Source: a virus. From it: a DNA stretch of 64,000 nt. The notes under the pieces were generated by a model. It was given only the letters and a program-made list of their open reading frames with translations, had not been told where the DNA came from and did no database searches. The stretch's first letter is position 1; every line of letters begins with the position of its first letter. The translations under genes and the position numbers were made by a program. Shown piece by piece: positions 17,501 through 29,000 of the stretch. The stretch covers positions 1-64,000 of IMG/VR virus record IMGVR_UViG_3300042520_001817; one strand, given 5' to 3'.

Positions 17501-20500
17501 CAGCTTTAGTCAAAGATTCGATGAAAAAGAATTCTGACACATTTGATAAACTTACTAAAGAGATGCAGGACTTACTCTTTATGGAAGAAGAAGTAACAGC
17601 TGCATATAAAGCATTAGCTAGAGCTTTAAAATCTGGAGTATCAGCAGAAGAAGCTCATCGTCAAGCATTAGCTGCCGCTGATGCGCAATTAAATGCTGGC
17701 AAAGGTGGAACAGGAATACCAGCTAGTAGTAGCGGCGTTTTAAGAGAAGCATCAATGACGGCAGAAGCAGAGGATGCAAAGGCAAGAACAAAGGTTGGAC
17801 AATATAAAAGCGAAACAGGACCGTTAGGTAGAACTTTTGCTACTGAACAGGAAAAAAATGTAGCACTTCTTGAAAATAAAGCTAAAAAAGGACAAGTAAC
17901 GGCAGAAGACCTTGGCAAAGGTCTAGGTGATGGTTTAAGTCAATCTCAAGCAAAAGCAATTGCCGCAACAAATGCCCAAGCAATAGCATCTCAAAAAGCT
18001 GCTCAGTCTAATATGACAGAAGCTGCCGCTTCAGATAAAGCAGCAAAAGCTGATGCAGCAGAAGCTGTAAGTAGTTCTAAAGCTTCTGGTATGGATTTTG
18101 GCAATGTAGCAATGGGACTTTCTATGGTTAGTGGAACAATTCAGTCTATGCTGCCACCATTAGATGAAAATGCTAGCTTACTTACACAAATGTCTCATGG
18201 TGTTCTTGGAGTTATAACAACTATAACTGGTTTAGCTTTTGCTGCATCTGCATTTGGTATTACTTTGAATGCTTCTACAGTTGCTTCTATGGCATCCACA
18301 GCGGCTAGTTTTTTGATGGGTACTGCCGGTGCCGCTGCTAGCACAGCAACATTAACATTAGCTGGTTCTGCTACATTAGCTGCTGCTGGAACTACTGGAT
18401 TTGCTGCGGCAGCATTTACGGCTGCGGCAGGATTATTGACGGCGATGGCACCATTTATAGCTGCCGCCGTTGCTGTTGCTGGACCATTATTGTTAATAGT
18501 TGGCATTGCATACGCTGTAACTAAAGCGTTTAATTTTATGATTGGTGCTTTTTATGATAAGTCTAAAGAATTAAAGAAAGCGACAGAAGAAGGTAAAGTA
18601 CAAGAAGCTTCTAAATTAGCTGGACAACAATATGATTTAGAAGCTGCTAATAGCACTAGAGCTTTATATGGTACAATGGGTGCTGGTATTGGTGCATTTT
18701 TTGGTGGTCCATTTGGAGCATTAATTGGTGCAGCTATAGGAAATCTTGGAGGAACGTTACTGGCTTATATTGCACCCGATTTTACAGAAGGTATCAATGT
18801 TTTATTTGGTGGAAATACTAGAGCTAGTGCTGTTGCATTAGCCGCAGCCCAAGCTGGAGCAGTTAAGACTCAAAAATCCTTAGATGAAGCTCAAAAAATA
18901 GCTGCTAAAGCTATGGATGATTTTAAAAATGGAACCATATCTGCTTCTGATGCTCTAGCAAAGATTAGAGCTAAAAGTGGTGAAGCGGCATCTCAAGTGG
19001 GAAGAGCAGCTTCACTTGCAAAAGAAAATAGTAAAAATAGATCTACTGGGGCATTGAGCTATGGTCGAGAAACTATGGCCTATTTAAGTTTAGGTTATGT
19101 TGACTCGGCAAAAGAAAGAAATGATAAGTTAAGCACTCAAAATGTAGAACAAATTAATAATGCATCCAAACAACAACAAGAAGCTTTTAATGTTGAAAGT
19201 CCTGCTAGGCAAGCTGCTATTAGATCTGGCTTAGCGAGGGGTGGCAATGCAAAAGATATCAGAACACAAGCGATGGGTAGTCTTCGAAGTCAGCGAGAAG
19301 AAGCTTTAAAAACCGCTCAATCTGCTGCAAAATCTGGAGATGATACAACTTATGATGCTGCTATAGCTCAAGCCAAGCAAATAGCTGATCAAATGGAGCA
19401 AGTAGATAAAGAAATAGAGAATATTGAGAAAGAGGTTAAGCGTCAAAAAGAATTGTATAATGCTATGAATCTTGGTTTGCGTTCTGCGGTTGCGACTGCT
19501 ACCGCATTATCAGCTAACATGAATAATTTTTCTGCCGGTCTAGAGGTTGGTGGATCAGCATTCGTAAATGATGTTGAATTTTTACAGCAAGCTATGAGTA
19601 GTTCTGCTCAAGCTATGGACCCCGCAGAAATTCAGAATGCTGTTAAGGGTGTATCAGATAATCTTAGACAGTTTGGATCTTCTGAGCAGTATATTAAGAA
19701 ATTTGAAGGTAATGTTGCCGCATTTACTCAAGCTCAAGCCGGTTATAACACAGCTTTCAATAATATTAAGAAGTCAATGTCTGATGCCGATTTTAAGAAT
19801 TTAAGTCCAGACGATCTAAAAAAGAAATTTGCAGAAGAATTAACTAAGGGTATGGGTCCAGATGTTTCCGAAGATGCCAAAAAGAATCTAAAATCAGTTA
19901 TTGAAGGAATGGAATTAGATACCGGAGAAGTAGATAAAATACTTGCTGGAGATTTAAGCGTATTTGGAGATAAACTATCTGAATCTCAAAAGAAAATGCT
20001 TGAAGATGTTCAGAAAATTGCTGCCGAAAGAGCAAAAGCTGAACAAGTATTAATTGACTTTACTAAGAAGAGAATTGATGCTGAAAGAAATCTAGTTCAA
20101 GCACAGCAAGAAGCTCTTGACTTGACTATGGAGGGTCGTGAAATTCAAGGTAAATATGGTGGCAAAGCCGTTACCGGACAAGAAAGAAGAAACAACTTAT
20201 TAGCCAAGTCTAATGCCGAAAGCGGTAGGCTAGGTCTAACAAATATGAGAACTGGCAGCATAGGAGAGTTAAGACAAAGAAATACTGAAATTAAGAATAG
20301 TTTTGCCGCTATAGAAGCCAAAAGAAGTCAAAAGGGTGGAATGTCAGGAAAATCTGGCGTAGAAGCTGATGAAACTCAAAAAGACTTACAGAAAGCCTAT
20401 AAGACACAAATTGATACAATAAGAGGATTAATCAAACTAGAAGAAGAGCAGCTTAAAATTACTCAAGAGAAAAACAAGCTTGAAAAAGATTCTATGGAGT

Positions 20501-21516
20501 CTTTAATCAAGGGAGATGTTGAAGATTTCTTTAAGAAACAATCTGCTGTTGGTGCTACTGCCGCTATAGCAAGCGGAGATAGTAGATTACAAAACTTTTA
20601 TGGTGCTGATGCTCTTGGGATGGCATATCAAGATATTCAACGTCAACAAGATGCTGGCGTCCAAGAATTATATGGTCAACAACTCGCTGGCCCCGGCGGT
20701 TTAACAGAAGCTGCCGCTGGTTCTGCTCTATCAGCAAGAGGTGTAACTGATATGAGAGCAGCACAAGTAATGGCTGGAACAACAGCCGAAGAAGAAGCTA
20801 GTAAATCAAGGCTTCGTGAGCTAGGCGGAATGTTAGGAGAAACTGGACAAGTTGGAACAGAAATAGCAGAAATGCAAGTAAAAACATCCGTTGTTAATTT
20901 AACAGCAGCACAAGTTACATTTGACAAAACTATGGAAAGGGGCAATGAAAAAGCTAAAGAAGCTCAAGCAATAGAAAATCAACGAGCAATGTCTAGGGGT
21001 GGCGTTGTATATGCAAGTCGTGGTATATTTGTACCCAGAGGGACTGACACTGTTCCAGCCATGTTAACACCGGGTGAATTTGTAGTTAATAGAGGCGCAG
21101 TCCAACGTGGTAATAATTTACAACTGCTACACGCAATGAATAACAATAACAGCGTAGGGGCTGTTAGCTCAGATGGTAGTGCCGTTGGTATGGCAAGAGG
21201 TGGTAGGGTTCAATACTTTTCTGAAGGTGGACAAGCTGGCGGTGGCGGATTCTTCTCTGGAATGTTTGATGGATTATCAAAGTTCGCTACCACGTTTGGT
21301 GCTGAAATATCTTCAGCCGTAGAAAAACTTAAAGGAATTAATATAAGTATTAAATTAGACTCTACAAATGTCAATGTTAACTTAAATGATGGAGGGTTAT
21401 TAAAAGCCCTTACTGGCGAAGTTCAAACAAAGATATTTGAGTCTATAGAGTCACAGTTTAGAGTAGTAGAGGGTGGAAAACTAAAAAGAGATAGTAAGGT
21501 CTTAGGAAATAGATAA
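14593..21516 (+). CDS. Tape-measure protein (TP901 family)
   Basis: 2307 residues with a GGAGA ribosome-binding site. Residues about 60-400 form a TP901/PhageMin-type tape-measure core (SIDFERQLIKVSQVTGKS, then GGNLNELLALF, then ESIGTGLRTIFTRIQ). Three copies of a DTVPAMLTPGEFVV-like motif lie near residues 468, 889 and 2149. A possible PD-(D/E)XK nuclease-like segment spans about 665-716 (Glu670, Asp691, Asp712, Lys714). Hydrophobic stretches at about 1200-1315 and 1355-1395 could cross the host membrane, and the rest is Ala/Gln/Lys-rich helix. If length follows the usual ratio of about 1.5 angstroms per residue, the tail would be roughly 340 nm, ignoring non-helical domains. It overlaps the next gene by one base. 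Confidence 0.92.
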   Translation: MSKFVLTAQLQLQAPNNVKQVVQQIQTQLNGVSVNIQVQNAGQAQKQIQQVAQATNQATTAAERMGKAFALSIRRFAAFSIATRAVGLFTSTLGDAVQASIDFERQLIKVSQVTGKSIGQLRGLTKQITDLSTGFGVASSDLLNVSTILAQAGLSAEDTSAALRTLAKAALAPNFDSITETAEGAIAILAQFGQGVGALEKQLGSINAVAGAFAVEASDLIDVVRRTGGVFKSSGGNLNELLALFTSVRATTRESAESIGTGLRTIFTRIQRPKTIEYLKQFGVELTDLDGKFVGPYEAIKRLSEALAGLGDGDVTFIRIAEELGGFRQIGKVLPLLQQFSTAQSALNVAMKAGDSLTQDAASAQAALAVRIMKVKEEFLALIRSITETSTFQIMANTALSLASALIKIGDSIKPLLPMLAALATFRLAKGLGGFFGGMMSGAASGRTYNKGGKVLGFARGGLVPGTGNGDTVPAMLAPGEFVIRKSSVNKMGAGRLAAMNENRYAAGGITKAKQMGMSTADVLSSSRASIKSPRFSRESSVGIATTSYLPQPASSNISIDRDSDVINQVIGGVGYSLSSKFGPKNSLEAIQSLFKGKKNFAFGATIEGVGRDEESQFANIINQSISTAIDTSANRFATEVMKTSPPGSVKKLSSFYNTLDQGFRGQLFENTISALAGKPLSGQDSRRPFDFTRGIGKFRSIYGNLGMDYIDAKITKSSAGLGTTGLLTSPGEDALKSKVSGQLALESLPFIQSIIGSAKKRYFGGLIQKFAEGGEVLERGTQKYLISDVVKGMRELQGNSALSEKDAIALFNSKDARGDFIYTNFGGPGSVKLPKWMGTYRPQSAAYGAFQKAQADKQNRISDAMRRQGKSMRDYETRREFATGGGVGTDTVPALLTPGEFVVNRKSAQRIGYGSLNRMNKVGKYANGGVVQHFAAGSSGSGVKAPGDLAASGARVTDAIMGKLSPKDAALVKDSMKKNSDTFDKLTKEMQDLLFMEEEVTAAYKALARALKSGVSAEEAHRQALAAADAQLNAGKGGTGIPASSSGVLREASMTAEAEDAKARTKVGQYKSETGPLGRTFATEQEKNVALLENKAKKGQVTAEDLGKGLGDGLSQSQAKAIAATNAQAIASQKAAQSNMTEAAASDKAAKADAAEAVSSSKASGMDFGNVAMGLSMVSGTIQSMLPPLDENASLLTQMSHGVLGVITTITGLAFAASAFGITLNASTVASMASTAASFLMGTAGAAASTATLTLAGSATLAAAGTTGFAAAAFTAAAGLLTAMAPFIAAAVAVAGPLLLIVGIAYAVTKAFNFMIGAFYDKSKELKKATEEGKVQEASKLAGQQYDLEAANSTRALYGTMGAGIGAFFGGPFGALIGAAIGNLGGTLLAYIAPDFTEGINVLFGGNTRASAVALAAAQAGAVKTQKSLDEAQKIAAKAMDDFKNGTISASDALAKIRAKSGEAASQVGRAASLAKENSKNRSTGALSYGRETMAYLSLGYVDSAKERNDKLSTQNVEQINNASKQQQEAFNVESPARQAAIRSGLARGGNAKDIRTQAMGSLRSQREEALKTAQSAAKSGDDTTYDAAIAQAKQIADQMEQVDKEIENIEKEVKRQKELYNAMNLGLRSAVATATALSANMNNFSAGLEVGGSAFVNDVEFLQQAMSSSAQAMDPAEIQNAVKGVSDNLRQFGSSEQYIKKFEGNVAAFTQAQAGYNTAFNNIKKSMSDADFKNLSPDDLKKKFAEELTKGMGPDVSEDAKKNLKSVIEGMELDTGEVDKILAGDLSVFGDKLSESQKKMLEDVQKIAAERAKAEQVLIDFTKKRIDAERNLVQAQQEALDLTMEGREIQGKYGGKAVTGQERRNNLLAKSNAESGRLGLTNMRTGSIGELRQRNTEIKNSFAAIEAKRSQKGGMSGKSGVEADETQKDLQKAYKTQIDTIRGLIKLEEEQLKITQEKNKLEKDSMESLIKGDVEDFFKKQSAVGATAAIASGDSRLQNFYGADALGMAYQDIQRQQDAGVQELYGQQLAGPGGLTEAAAGSALSARGVTDMRAAQVMAGTTAEEEASKSRLRELGGMLGETGQVGTEIAEMQVKTSVVNLTAAQVTFDKTMERGNEKAKEAQAIENQRAMSRGGVVYASRGIFVPRGTDTVPAMLTPGEFVVNRGAVQRGNNLQLLHAMNNNNSVGAVSSDGSAVGMARGGRVQYFSEGGQAGGGGFFSGMFDGLSKFATTFGAEISSAVEKLKGINISIKLDSTNVNVNLNDGGLLKALTGEVQTKIFESIESQFRVVEGGKLKRDSKVLGNR

Positions 21517-24500
21517 TGACTTGTTCTTCATGCGTTATAAATACTAATACTGTATTGCTTTCAGATAGTAAATTATCTGCTAAGATTTCCTCTGTTAGCA
21601 ATGGTGCGTCATCAAGAATTTCATCCACATCTGCATTAAGAGAAAATGTTAGTGTATACCGAAATTTTTCAGCGAGACTATCATCTGTATGTTCTATCGC
21701 TCCGAAAGAAAATGTAGATTTTTCTCTAAAAAAAGATCTATCTCAATCAGCTGTTGGAAATATATCATCTTACACTTCAGCACTTCTAGCTATTAATCAA
21801 AAACTATTTGGATCTGGAAGTCTTAAGACAAAGAAACCAGACAAGTTCGCTGGATATAAACCCAGCTTTAGGGCTTCTGAAAAACTATATCCAATTCAAG
21901 ATATATCTTTCAAAAGCAAACCATCAAATCAAAATATAACTGTATATAAAATTGAGAATAATATTATAAGATCTACTGCGATTTACTCTAGTATAGATGA
22001 CGGGGTTTTCACTCAAGACTATGTGGACAATGGAAAAGTTGGCTCTATTATATCAGATGATTCACAATCTTTTGGCTTTACTTATAGAGTTTTTGCTAGC
22101 GGGGATATAGAATATAAATTTGCTGTTACAACACCTCTTTCTGTCGCAAAGTTAAGTTATTTAGCAGTTAGGGCTTCAGCACCTTTCAGTAGCTATATCA
22201 ACAAAAAGCCAGAACAGTATAGGCTATATGATATAAAGTTTGAAGACCCAAATGGAAAATTGATAATTCAATATGAAGACATTCTTATTCGCGGAGAGGG
22301 TGAGTCACAATTTACCACTTATATATCTAAACCTCTAATAAATAATTTGTTATTACCAACTTGGGACGCAAATTATCCATCAATGGATATTTCTGGACCA
22401 TATACACTAAGAACTAGTTTTGCATATGATTGTAGTTCTTCTCCATTTAATGTCAATTTTGATTCTGGATATGAACAAACATGTATAATTAATTCAAATG
22501 TTTTAAATCCAAATCCATTTATTGGTTTAAATATCTCTGCCTTAGAAATTGGCAATAGTGGCGGGGTTGGTATACAGAAAGATAATTATCTAAACTTTTT
22601 CACCCAAGTAAGATCAAAGTCTGAGCGTACTAAAAAAATAGTATTGCCTAACCAATTATTACTTACTGACTTCAATAATAAGATATATCCAGAAGCCAGC
22701 AGCGTGTGGAGAACCCCAGATGGCATTTATACAAATACCACCGATTTACAATCTAATGCATTGCTTCAAAAAGTACAAAGCACTAATGTAGATTATGGAG
22801 ATTATATTAATCTTATTTATTCTACCCCTAGTATCGATAGTGGAAGACTAGTTTTGAGATTTGGAACCAATCGGGATAGGATGAATACCTATACTGATGG
22901 AGCATTCAACTTTGGCGGGAATAAAAGTTTTAATGATGCTATACTTTCAGAATATCAATATGAAGATTATTTTGATGTAGACTACGTTGAACTTAAAGTA
23001 ATAGCTAAGAAAAATGCAAATAGTCCCGATTACCCAATAGACGTTGTAGGCTATAGTGATGATAAATTATTGTATGGCACTTCCCCAATTGGTGGATTTT
23101 TACAGAATGGTGGTACACTAGGATTTAATGAAAACAATGTGCCAAATGTATCTGGATATAATACCTTTAACTTTGGTATGTCTAATAGCTCCCTATCTGA
23201 TCAATCCGAATACTTTAGCAATGACATATCCCCACTTGGTGATCACTATATAATTAACAACTCGGTTGTTGTAAACAGCACAAGCTTTAAAGAGTATATA
23301 GTACCACTAGAGATTTATTCTGATCCAAGAAAGCTAGGAAATACCAGATATTCTCTTAGTCCATATTTTGAAAATTTATATGTAGACATTTGCCCAATAC
23401 CAAGCGGGGCTTCCATTGCGCATGTTAGTTTGATTTTGTACTATAAGCCCGCCAATGCTCTTTCAATGCATACTCTTGGTAGTCCATCTGATAAAAATGC
23501 TACTAGAAAAAATATAACACTATTACCATCTTTAAGTGGAACTATTAGTAATCCTAATCTTTCTGGTGGTTCTATAGTTGGATTTACTAATCCATCTAAT
23601 TTAAACACAAATTATTCAAGAAGATGGAGGGGAAACACTGGAGAAATAATAATAGGTGGTGATTTTAAGAAGATGGAATTTGATTTCTCGTTTAATCATA
23701 AGCAAGCAAATAGTCCCTTCTTGAACACTTATATTGATTTTAATAACAAGGTTACCGATAGTAATATATACTCTGACGATGGTGCTTTGGTAGCTCAACT
23801 ATCTAATGGCAATGTATCAAGCCATTTACTGTCTAATGTTGGCTGGAGATATTCTTCAGAGCAGCTATTTGGTAGCGTAAGTACTCCATATAAATCAATC
23901 AAATGGGCTAACAATATCGATGACACCTTTGATAAAGCCTTAAGATTATCTGGATCTTCAAGATATTTAAAAGTTTTTTCTACTCCATCCAACAATTCAT
24001 TTTGTATCTTTTTAAGATTTACTCCAGATTATGCAACAAGTTTTCAAACAAAGAACTTACTAGAAGTAGTTTCTCCATCAAATTTAGCCTCCCCCAAGCT
24101 AGTACTATCATATAATAGTGGATCTGATTTGAGACTTGCTACTAATAGTGCTATTATAAATGCAACATCATTTTTTAATCAAAAGTTTCCATTGTCTTTA
24201 TTAATTACATATAATGACGATGGAACAAATAGATTAAAGATGTATATTAATAATTCATCAGATGTATATATATCGACACAAGTAAATAACCTTTTTGCTG
24301 GCGATGAAATAATTACTGTAGGAAATTCTATGCCTAGTACCTTCCTTGATCTTCCTATTTTCTTGCATGAATTTGGAATTTCAAAAGATAGTTGCAATAT
24401 AGTAGAGTCTAATCCAGATAGATCTAAAAATCAAATTTCTGTATCTGAATTTTTTGATTCATATAATGTTCCCGCCTCCTATATTGATGATGATATATCT

Positions 24501-26006
24501 CAGTGGAAATTAGGAGCTTTTAAGGTTTGTCAATTCTCACCAGATTTCGATTTTTTTACTAAAAGAATTGGTAAGGACTTTATAACATTCAACTTGAGTC
24601 ATAACGGATCTGGATATTATCAAACAACAAATCTTACTTTACCAAACAATATAAATCTATCCGGGGTAGCTTATCACACTCAAATTGAAAATGACTTTTT
24701 GAGATTTGATCTATCAGATATACCACAAGTTGATCAAGATAGATTCTTTGCTATTTCTCCTAGAATATCTAAAAATTTGCCCAAGGGATATAATTTTTAT
24801 GATCAAGCACTATGTGTTGATACTATCTTAGAGCATGATACATACAATAATATCATGTGGTCAAATGGAAAAGTTGGCCCCAAATTCATCGTCAGTTTAT
24901 ATGCTAAAACTCAAGACTCACTTGAAAGACCAAGTAAACAATTTGGACTAGTAAATAGATCAATACATCACTTAGAACCTTCTGGGTGTGTAAGGAAAAT
25001 TACTAGTAAATTTACATTCGATGACATTTTAGATACGTCTGAACCTTGGGCTTCTTTTGATGTTGAGTCTTATTCAAAAGAATTTAAAGAAAAATATTTT
25101 CTTAATGATATAAATCAGATGTTTTTACAATATGATTTGGTTTATCCTTCTGGTGAACAATTCTCATCTAAAATTAAAATTCATAGTTCTAACATAAGAT
25201 CAGATAATGCAATATATTTAAGCGCAACAAAAGATGACACAATGCCTTTATATGTAAGTGGATCACCATACCAGTTTGCATTTTTAAACCTTTTTGCCCC
25301 AGAAAATGGTACATCTATTAATGGTGGATATTTTAATTTGTATGCCAATTCAAACCCACCAGTACAAATACATGAGAGCGGACTAAAACTTTTTGTTGAT
25401 AGTAGTGGATATTTTGTTAATCCAGAAATCTGCAACTTGTATACTATAGCAAATGGATCTCTTGATACATCCCAACAAACATTTTCTAGCATGTTTGGAT
25501 CAAGTCCAATTAATGGCTTAAATTTATTTGTTAGTGGAAAATTCATTAGAGAAGATGTGATGCCGCTTCATGCAATAGGAAGCGGCTATTATGCAGACAA
25601 TTCATTAAATTGTATGACATTTGGACCGGTGGGATCAGAATTTATAAATGAACAACTACCAATGAGGGTGCGTGGAATAAGTCAGTCTTTTAATGCCTAC
25701 CCCTCTTCAGTAATGTCACTCCATACATTTAATGATCAACAGATTATTAATAATTCTAGTTCATCTTTTAATCTGTTTTTATCAGCTTTTAATGCTACAA
25801 TATTTGATACTTCCGGCAATTTACCGCTAATTACTCTAAATTATCCAATATCGGACTCATTAGCATCTAAAAGTGCCACAATCACATGGGACAGTAATAA
25901 TGTCGGTCAGGGTATAACATCTGTAGATAATGTCTATGCTTATGTTGATGCGGATGATAACATAAGAGGAGTCAATTTGGCCTGTTACGGAGACTGCAAC
26001 ACATGA
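21516..26006 (+). CDS. Large tail-tip or adhesion protein with LamG-like domain
   Basis: 1496 residues, starting on the last base of the tape-measure stop. The N-terminal 120 residues are Ser-rich. Residues about 795-955 look like a LamG/concanavalin-type jelly roll (FDKALRLSGSSRYLKVF, CIFLRFTP, LLITYNDDGTNRLKMYIN). From about residue 1240 to 1440 a short beta repeat of the form MPLYVSG, LKLFVDSSG, LNLFVSG, MPLHAIG recurs; the next protein ends with the same type. Such proteins sit at the distal tail and bind surface polymers. It overlaps the next gene by four bases (ATGA). The exact placement on the tail is not known. Confidence 0.6.
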   Translation: MTCSSCVINTNTVLLSDSKLSAKISSVSNGASSRISSTSALRENVSVYRNFSARLSSVCSIAPKENVDFSLKKDLSQSAVGNISSYTSALLAINQKLFGSGSLKTKKPDKFAGYKPSFRASEKLYPIQDISFKSKPSNQNITVYKIENNIIRSTAIYSSIDDGVFTQDYVDNGKVGSIISDDSQSFGFTYRVFASGDIEYKFAVTTPLSVAKLSYLAVRASAPFSSYINKKPEQYRLYDIKFEDPNGKLIIQYEDILIRGEGESQFTTYISKPLINNLLLPTWDANYPSMDISGPYTLRTSFAYDCSSSPFNVNFDSGYEQTCIINSNVLNPNPFIGLNISALEIGNSGGVGIQKDNYLNFFTQVRSKSERTKKIVLPNQLLLTDFNNKIYPEASSVWRTPDGIYTNTTDLQSNALLQKVQSTNVDYGDYINLIYSTPSIDSGRLVLRFGTNRDRMNTYTDGAFNFGGNKSFNDAILSEYQYEDYFDVDYVELKVIAKKNANSPDYPIDVVGYSDDKLLYGTSPIGGFLQNGGTLGFNENNVPNVSGYNTFNFGMSNSSLSDQSEYFSNDISPLGDHYIINNSVVVNSTSFKEYIVPLEIYSDPRKLGNTRYSLSPYFENLYVDICPIPSGASIAHVSLILYYKPANALSMHTLGSPSDKNATRKNITLLPSLSGTISNPNLSGGSIVGFTNPSNLNTNYSRRWRGNTGEIIIGGDFKKMEFDFSFNHKQANSPFLNTYIDFNNKVTDSNIYSDDGALVAQLSNGNVSSHLLSNVGWRYSSEQLFGSVSTPYKSIKWANNIDDTFDKALRLSGSSRYLKVFSTPSNNSFCIFLRFTPDYATSFQTKNLLEVVSPSNLASPKLVLSYNSGSDLRLATNSAIINATSFFNQKFPLSLLITYNDDGTNRLKMYINNSSDVYISTQVNNLFAGDEIITVGNSMPSTFLDLPIFLHEFGISKDSCNIVESNPDRSKNQISVSEFFDSYNVPASYIDDDISQWKLGAFKVCQFSPDFDFFTKRIGKDFITFNLSHNGSGYYQTTNLTLPNNINLSGVAYHTQIENDFLRFDLSDIPQVDQDRFFAISPRISKNLPKGYNFYDQALCVDTILEHDTYNNIMWSNGKVGPKFIVSLYAKTQDSLERPSKQFGLVNRSIHHLEPSGCVRKITSKFTFDDILDTSEPWASFDVESYSKEFKEKYFLNDINQMFLQYDLVYPSGEQFSSKIKIHSSNIRSDNAIYLSATKDDTMPLYVSGSPYQFAFLNLFAPENGTSINGGYFNLYANSNPPVQIHESGLKLFVDSSGYFVNPEICNLYTIANGSLDTSQQTFSSMFGSSPINGLNLFVSGKFIREDVMPLHAIGSGYYADNSLNCMTFGPVGSEFINEQLPMRVRGISQSFNAYPSSVMSLHTFNDQQIINNSSSSFNLFLSAFNATIFDTSGNLPLITLNYPISDSLASKSATITWDSNNVGQGITSVDNVYAYVDADDNIRGVNLACYGDCNT

Positions 26007-29000
26007 ATCGTTGTACAGAAGCTATAGTGGATATTCACGGCATTAGGTGGTATTATCCAGAAATTTGTGTAGACGGTGGCGTATTTAGAGCTAAAAATAC
26101 ATATACCAACTTGACATTTCCAAGCGGTTCATTTAAGCATACTCTCACTTCTGTCAATTATATAAGTACAGAAGATGGATTATCTGTTTCTACAGAAGAT
26201 AACAATCCTATTCGTACTGAATTACTTGATGTAAGTTACAACCCCATGCCATATAGTGGTCATTTCTATGGGATTAGAAAATATACAGGACTAGCCCCAA
26301 ATTTGCCATATACAATTAACATAACGGGCAAGTCTGGATCATCTAGCGCAATAAATATTCCAACAGAAATTATAGAGATGGAATATAACAAAAATGAAAA
26401 TTATGGAATTACTAATGACTATGCCGGTTTTAGATTAGCTGATAATATTGAGAGTAGTGGACAGTTTGGTAAATCAATAGCTTCTAAAAGTGATTTACTA
26501 GCCATTGGGTGTCCCAAGTTATCTATAACATCGCAAAATATAACTTACAAAGACGCTGGTTCTGTTTTCTTATATAGAAGAAATCCTAGACCTTTTACTA
26601 TTGATTGGCCAATAAACAATTATAAATCTGATTGGGTTTTAGAAACACAGCTTACTCTTCCGTCTGGATTCATTGGAGATTATTACAAAAAAGAAGAAGT
26701 GGGGATTGGTGGATTATCATCAGATTTTAAAGGTATCAGAACTTCATGGTTTGTTGGACAAAACGGAAGGCAATTCGGACATTCTTTAGATCTATCAGTA
26801 AATAATAGCAGAAAATCACTTGGCGAAAATAAGCAAGAAATTCTTGTTGTTGGCGGCGTTGGTGCTAAATGGGATAGAACCTTTGAGGAAATACCAATAT
26901 CTGGAGTGTCCGTTGGATTATTTATTTTTACTGATGAATTTGAAAGTGTTATTCCAGCACCAGTGCCTGATAATCCATTAAGAAAAATAACATATCAAGA
27001 TATACTATTACATATATATGGTAAAGATGAGGTATTTTATTATTTTTCTGACCCAAGGGTGAAATTTGATGTTAAAATAATGATTTGTGTGCCAACGCTA
27101 GGATTAGATGCAGACGATCCAGTATTCCCCGACAAACCAGATTTCATAACTTTAAAACGTATAAGTAAAAACTATGGTTATCCGGTATCAGAAGAATCTA
27201 TTTCTGGTACTTTAGATGGTATAAGATCAGCTTTTTTAGAGGCTTTTCCATATTCGAACAATTTGAACAGTGGTATTCCTCCGATGATAGGAATGTGTAT
27301 TGATGGCAGTCTTTCCATGGGCGGTAGAGAAGCTTTAGAGCCAGCGATTGATAGATTTATTGATTTTTACAAAAGTTATAGTTTTGCCAGTGGCCTTAAG
27401 GATTTTTATAATGTTCCATCATCTGGCTTTGTTTATGAAATAATATCCGAAAACTCTGATAGCAACTGGATTAATATGTCTAAGTCTATCTTAAATGAGG
27501 TATTAGATACTGGCAATTTATTCAAAAATGATCAAGTAAGATTTTTTTCCAACAGTGTTGGAACATTCAATGGAAATGATAAAGATTTCAACATTCCTCC
27601 AGATAGTGGCGGTAAAGTATTCATCTTTGAAAAAGAGAGTGGATGCTGGAATTTAATACAAGCCATAAATTCACCAAATGTAACCCGTGAATATAATGAT
27701 AGATTTGGTCATGATGTTGCAATTAGTGATAATGGCGAAGTTATTGTTATAGGATCACCTTATATCAATCAAGCTGTTATGGCCTATGAAAGAAATTATG
27801 CGGCTAGAGATATGTTCTATTATGGGCTTCCAGCGTGGATACAATCCAATCGTTCAGAAAAATATGCAATACCATTAGAAAAATATTACAAATCACCTTC
27901 CAGATTAGATGATATAAAAGCTCTTTATTTATCTATAGATCAAGATGATAAATTTCAATCTAGACTAGATATGGGGATAGAAGAATATCAAAATATATAT
28001 ACATATGAACATAGCTCAATGCAACCGGTAGGATCATGGTCATTCATAGCCGCTGAACATGCTCCAACACCCAGACTTGGTTATAGTGTGGCTACTAATG
28101 AGGATGGTAGTGTTATTGTAGCTGGTGCGCCAACCGATAGTTTAAATTTTTACAACGATGCAGATGTATATTATGCATATAACTCTAGCTTCAAAGGTAA
28201 ATATTATGGAACTGGATATGTTGATCCAAGTGGACTTATAACTGGTCCAGTAAACTCATCGTGGTCTTCTAGTTTATATGCTGGATCTGCTCATGTATTT
28301 GAATCTAGAAAATATTATCCACATAATCGCGCTATTGAGTACGGTAGATTTGGAAACCTACATGAAAATATTAGCAATAACACAGCCGACTCTGGACATT
28401 TTCATTATATATCACAAATTTTTTCTGATAAAAACTTTACTAAGACTGATTTTGATAACTCTGAAATTCCGAATGATGCGGGTTTAGTTTTTATTATTAC
28501 CCCAGCAGTAAATGCGTTGAGTGATGAAGTTGTAAATAATATCAAGAATTGGTTAGCACTTGGTGATAGAAATTTAGTTCTTGTGGCAAATGATCCTATA
28601 TGGGAAGCAAGTGGGATTTACGGTAAGTCTAATGAAATTTTAAATAATTTGTTGGACAGGCTTCAGTCTAGGATGAGGATAGTTCCAGCAAGAAATCACT
28701 ATGAATCGCTGCCAAGTGGATATACATCATTCAACAATATTGTTCCATCAGTTATTCCACAGGGATCTACATATACTTATGTTAATAGATCACCAGCAAG
28801 GGCGAGCGGCGTTGCAGATATAAAAGTATTTTTTAGTTATGATGAGCAAATGTCTTGCAAACCAGTTCCGGGTTGTAGTTTAGAATTGGAGTCGCAGCAA
28901 ATTCAAACACGATGCGAAATGCCACTAAGAAATTATGGAGATTTAAGAGCATCTTGGAATGAGTTGTGCTGTAAATCAACACCAAATGGTACATTGGTTC

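Noticed and set aside
21648-21660. Further AGTGTATA copy as a promoter
   Set aside because: It lies inside a long structural gene (coding VSVY) without a start nearby; a matching core on the - strand near 22400 is also within coding DNA, so both are treated as chance.
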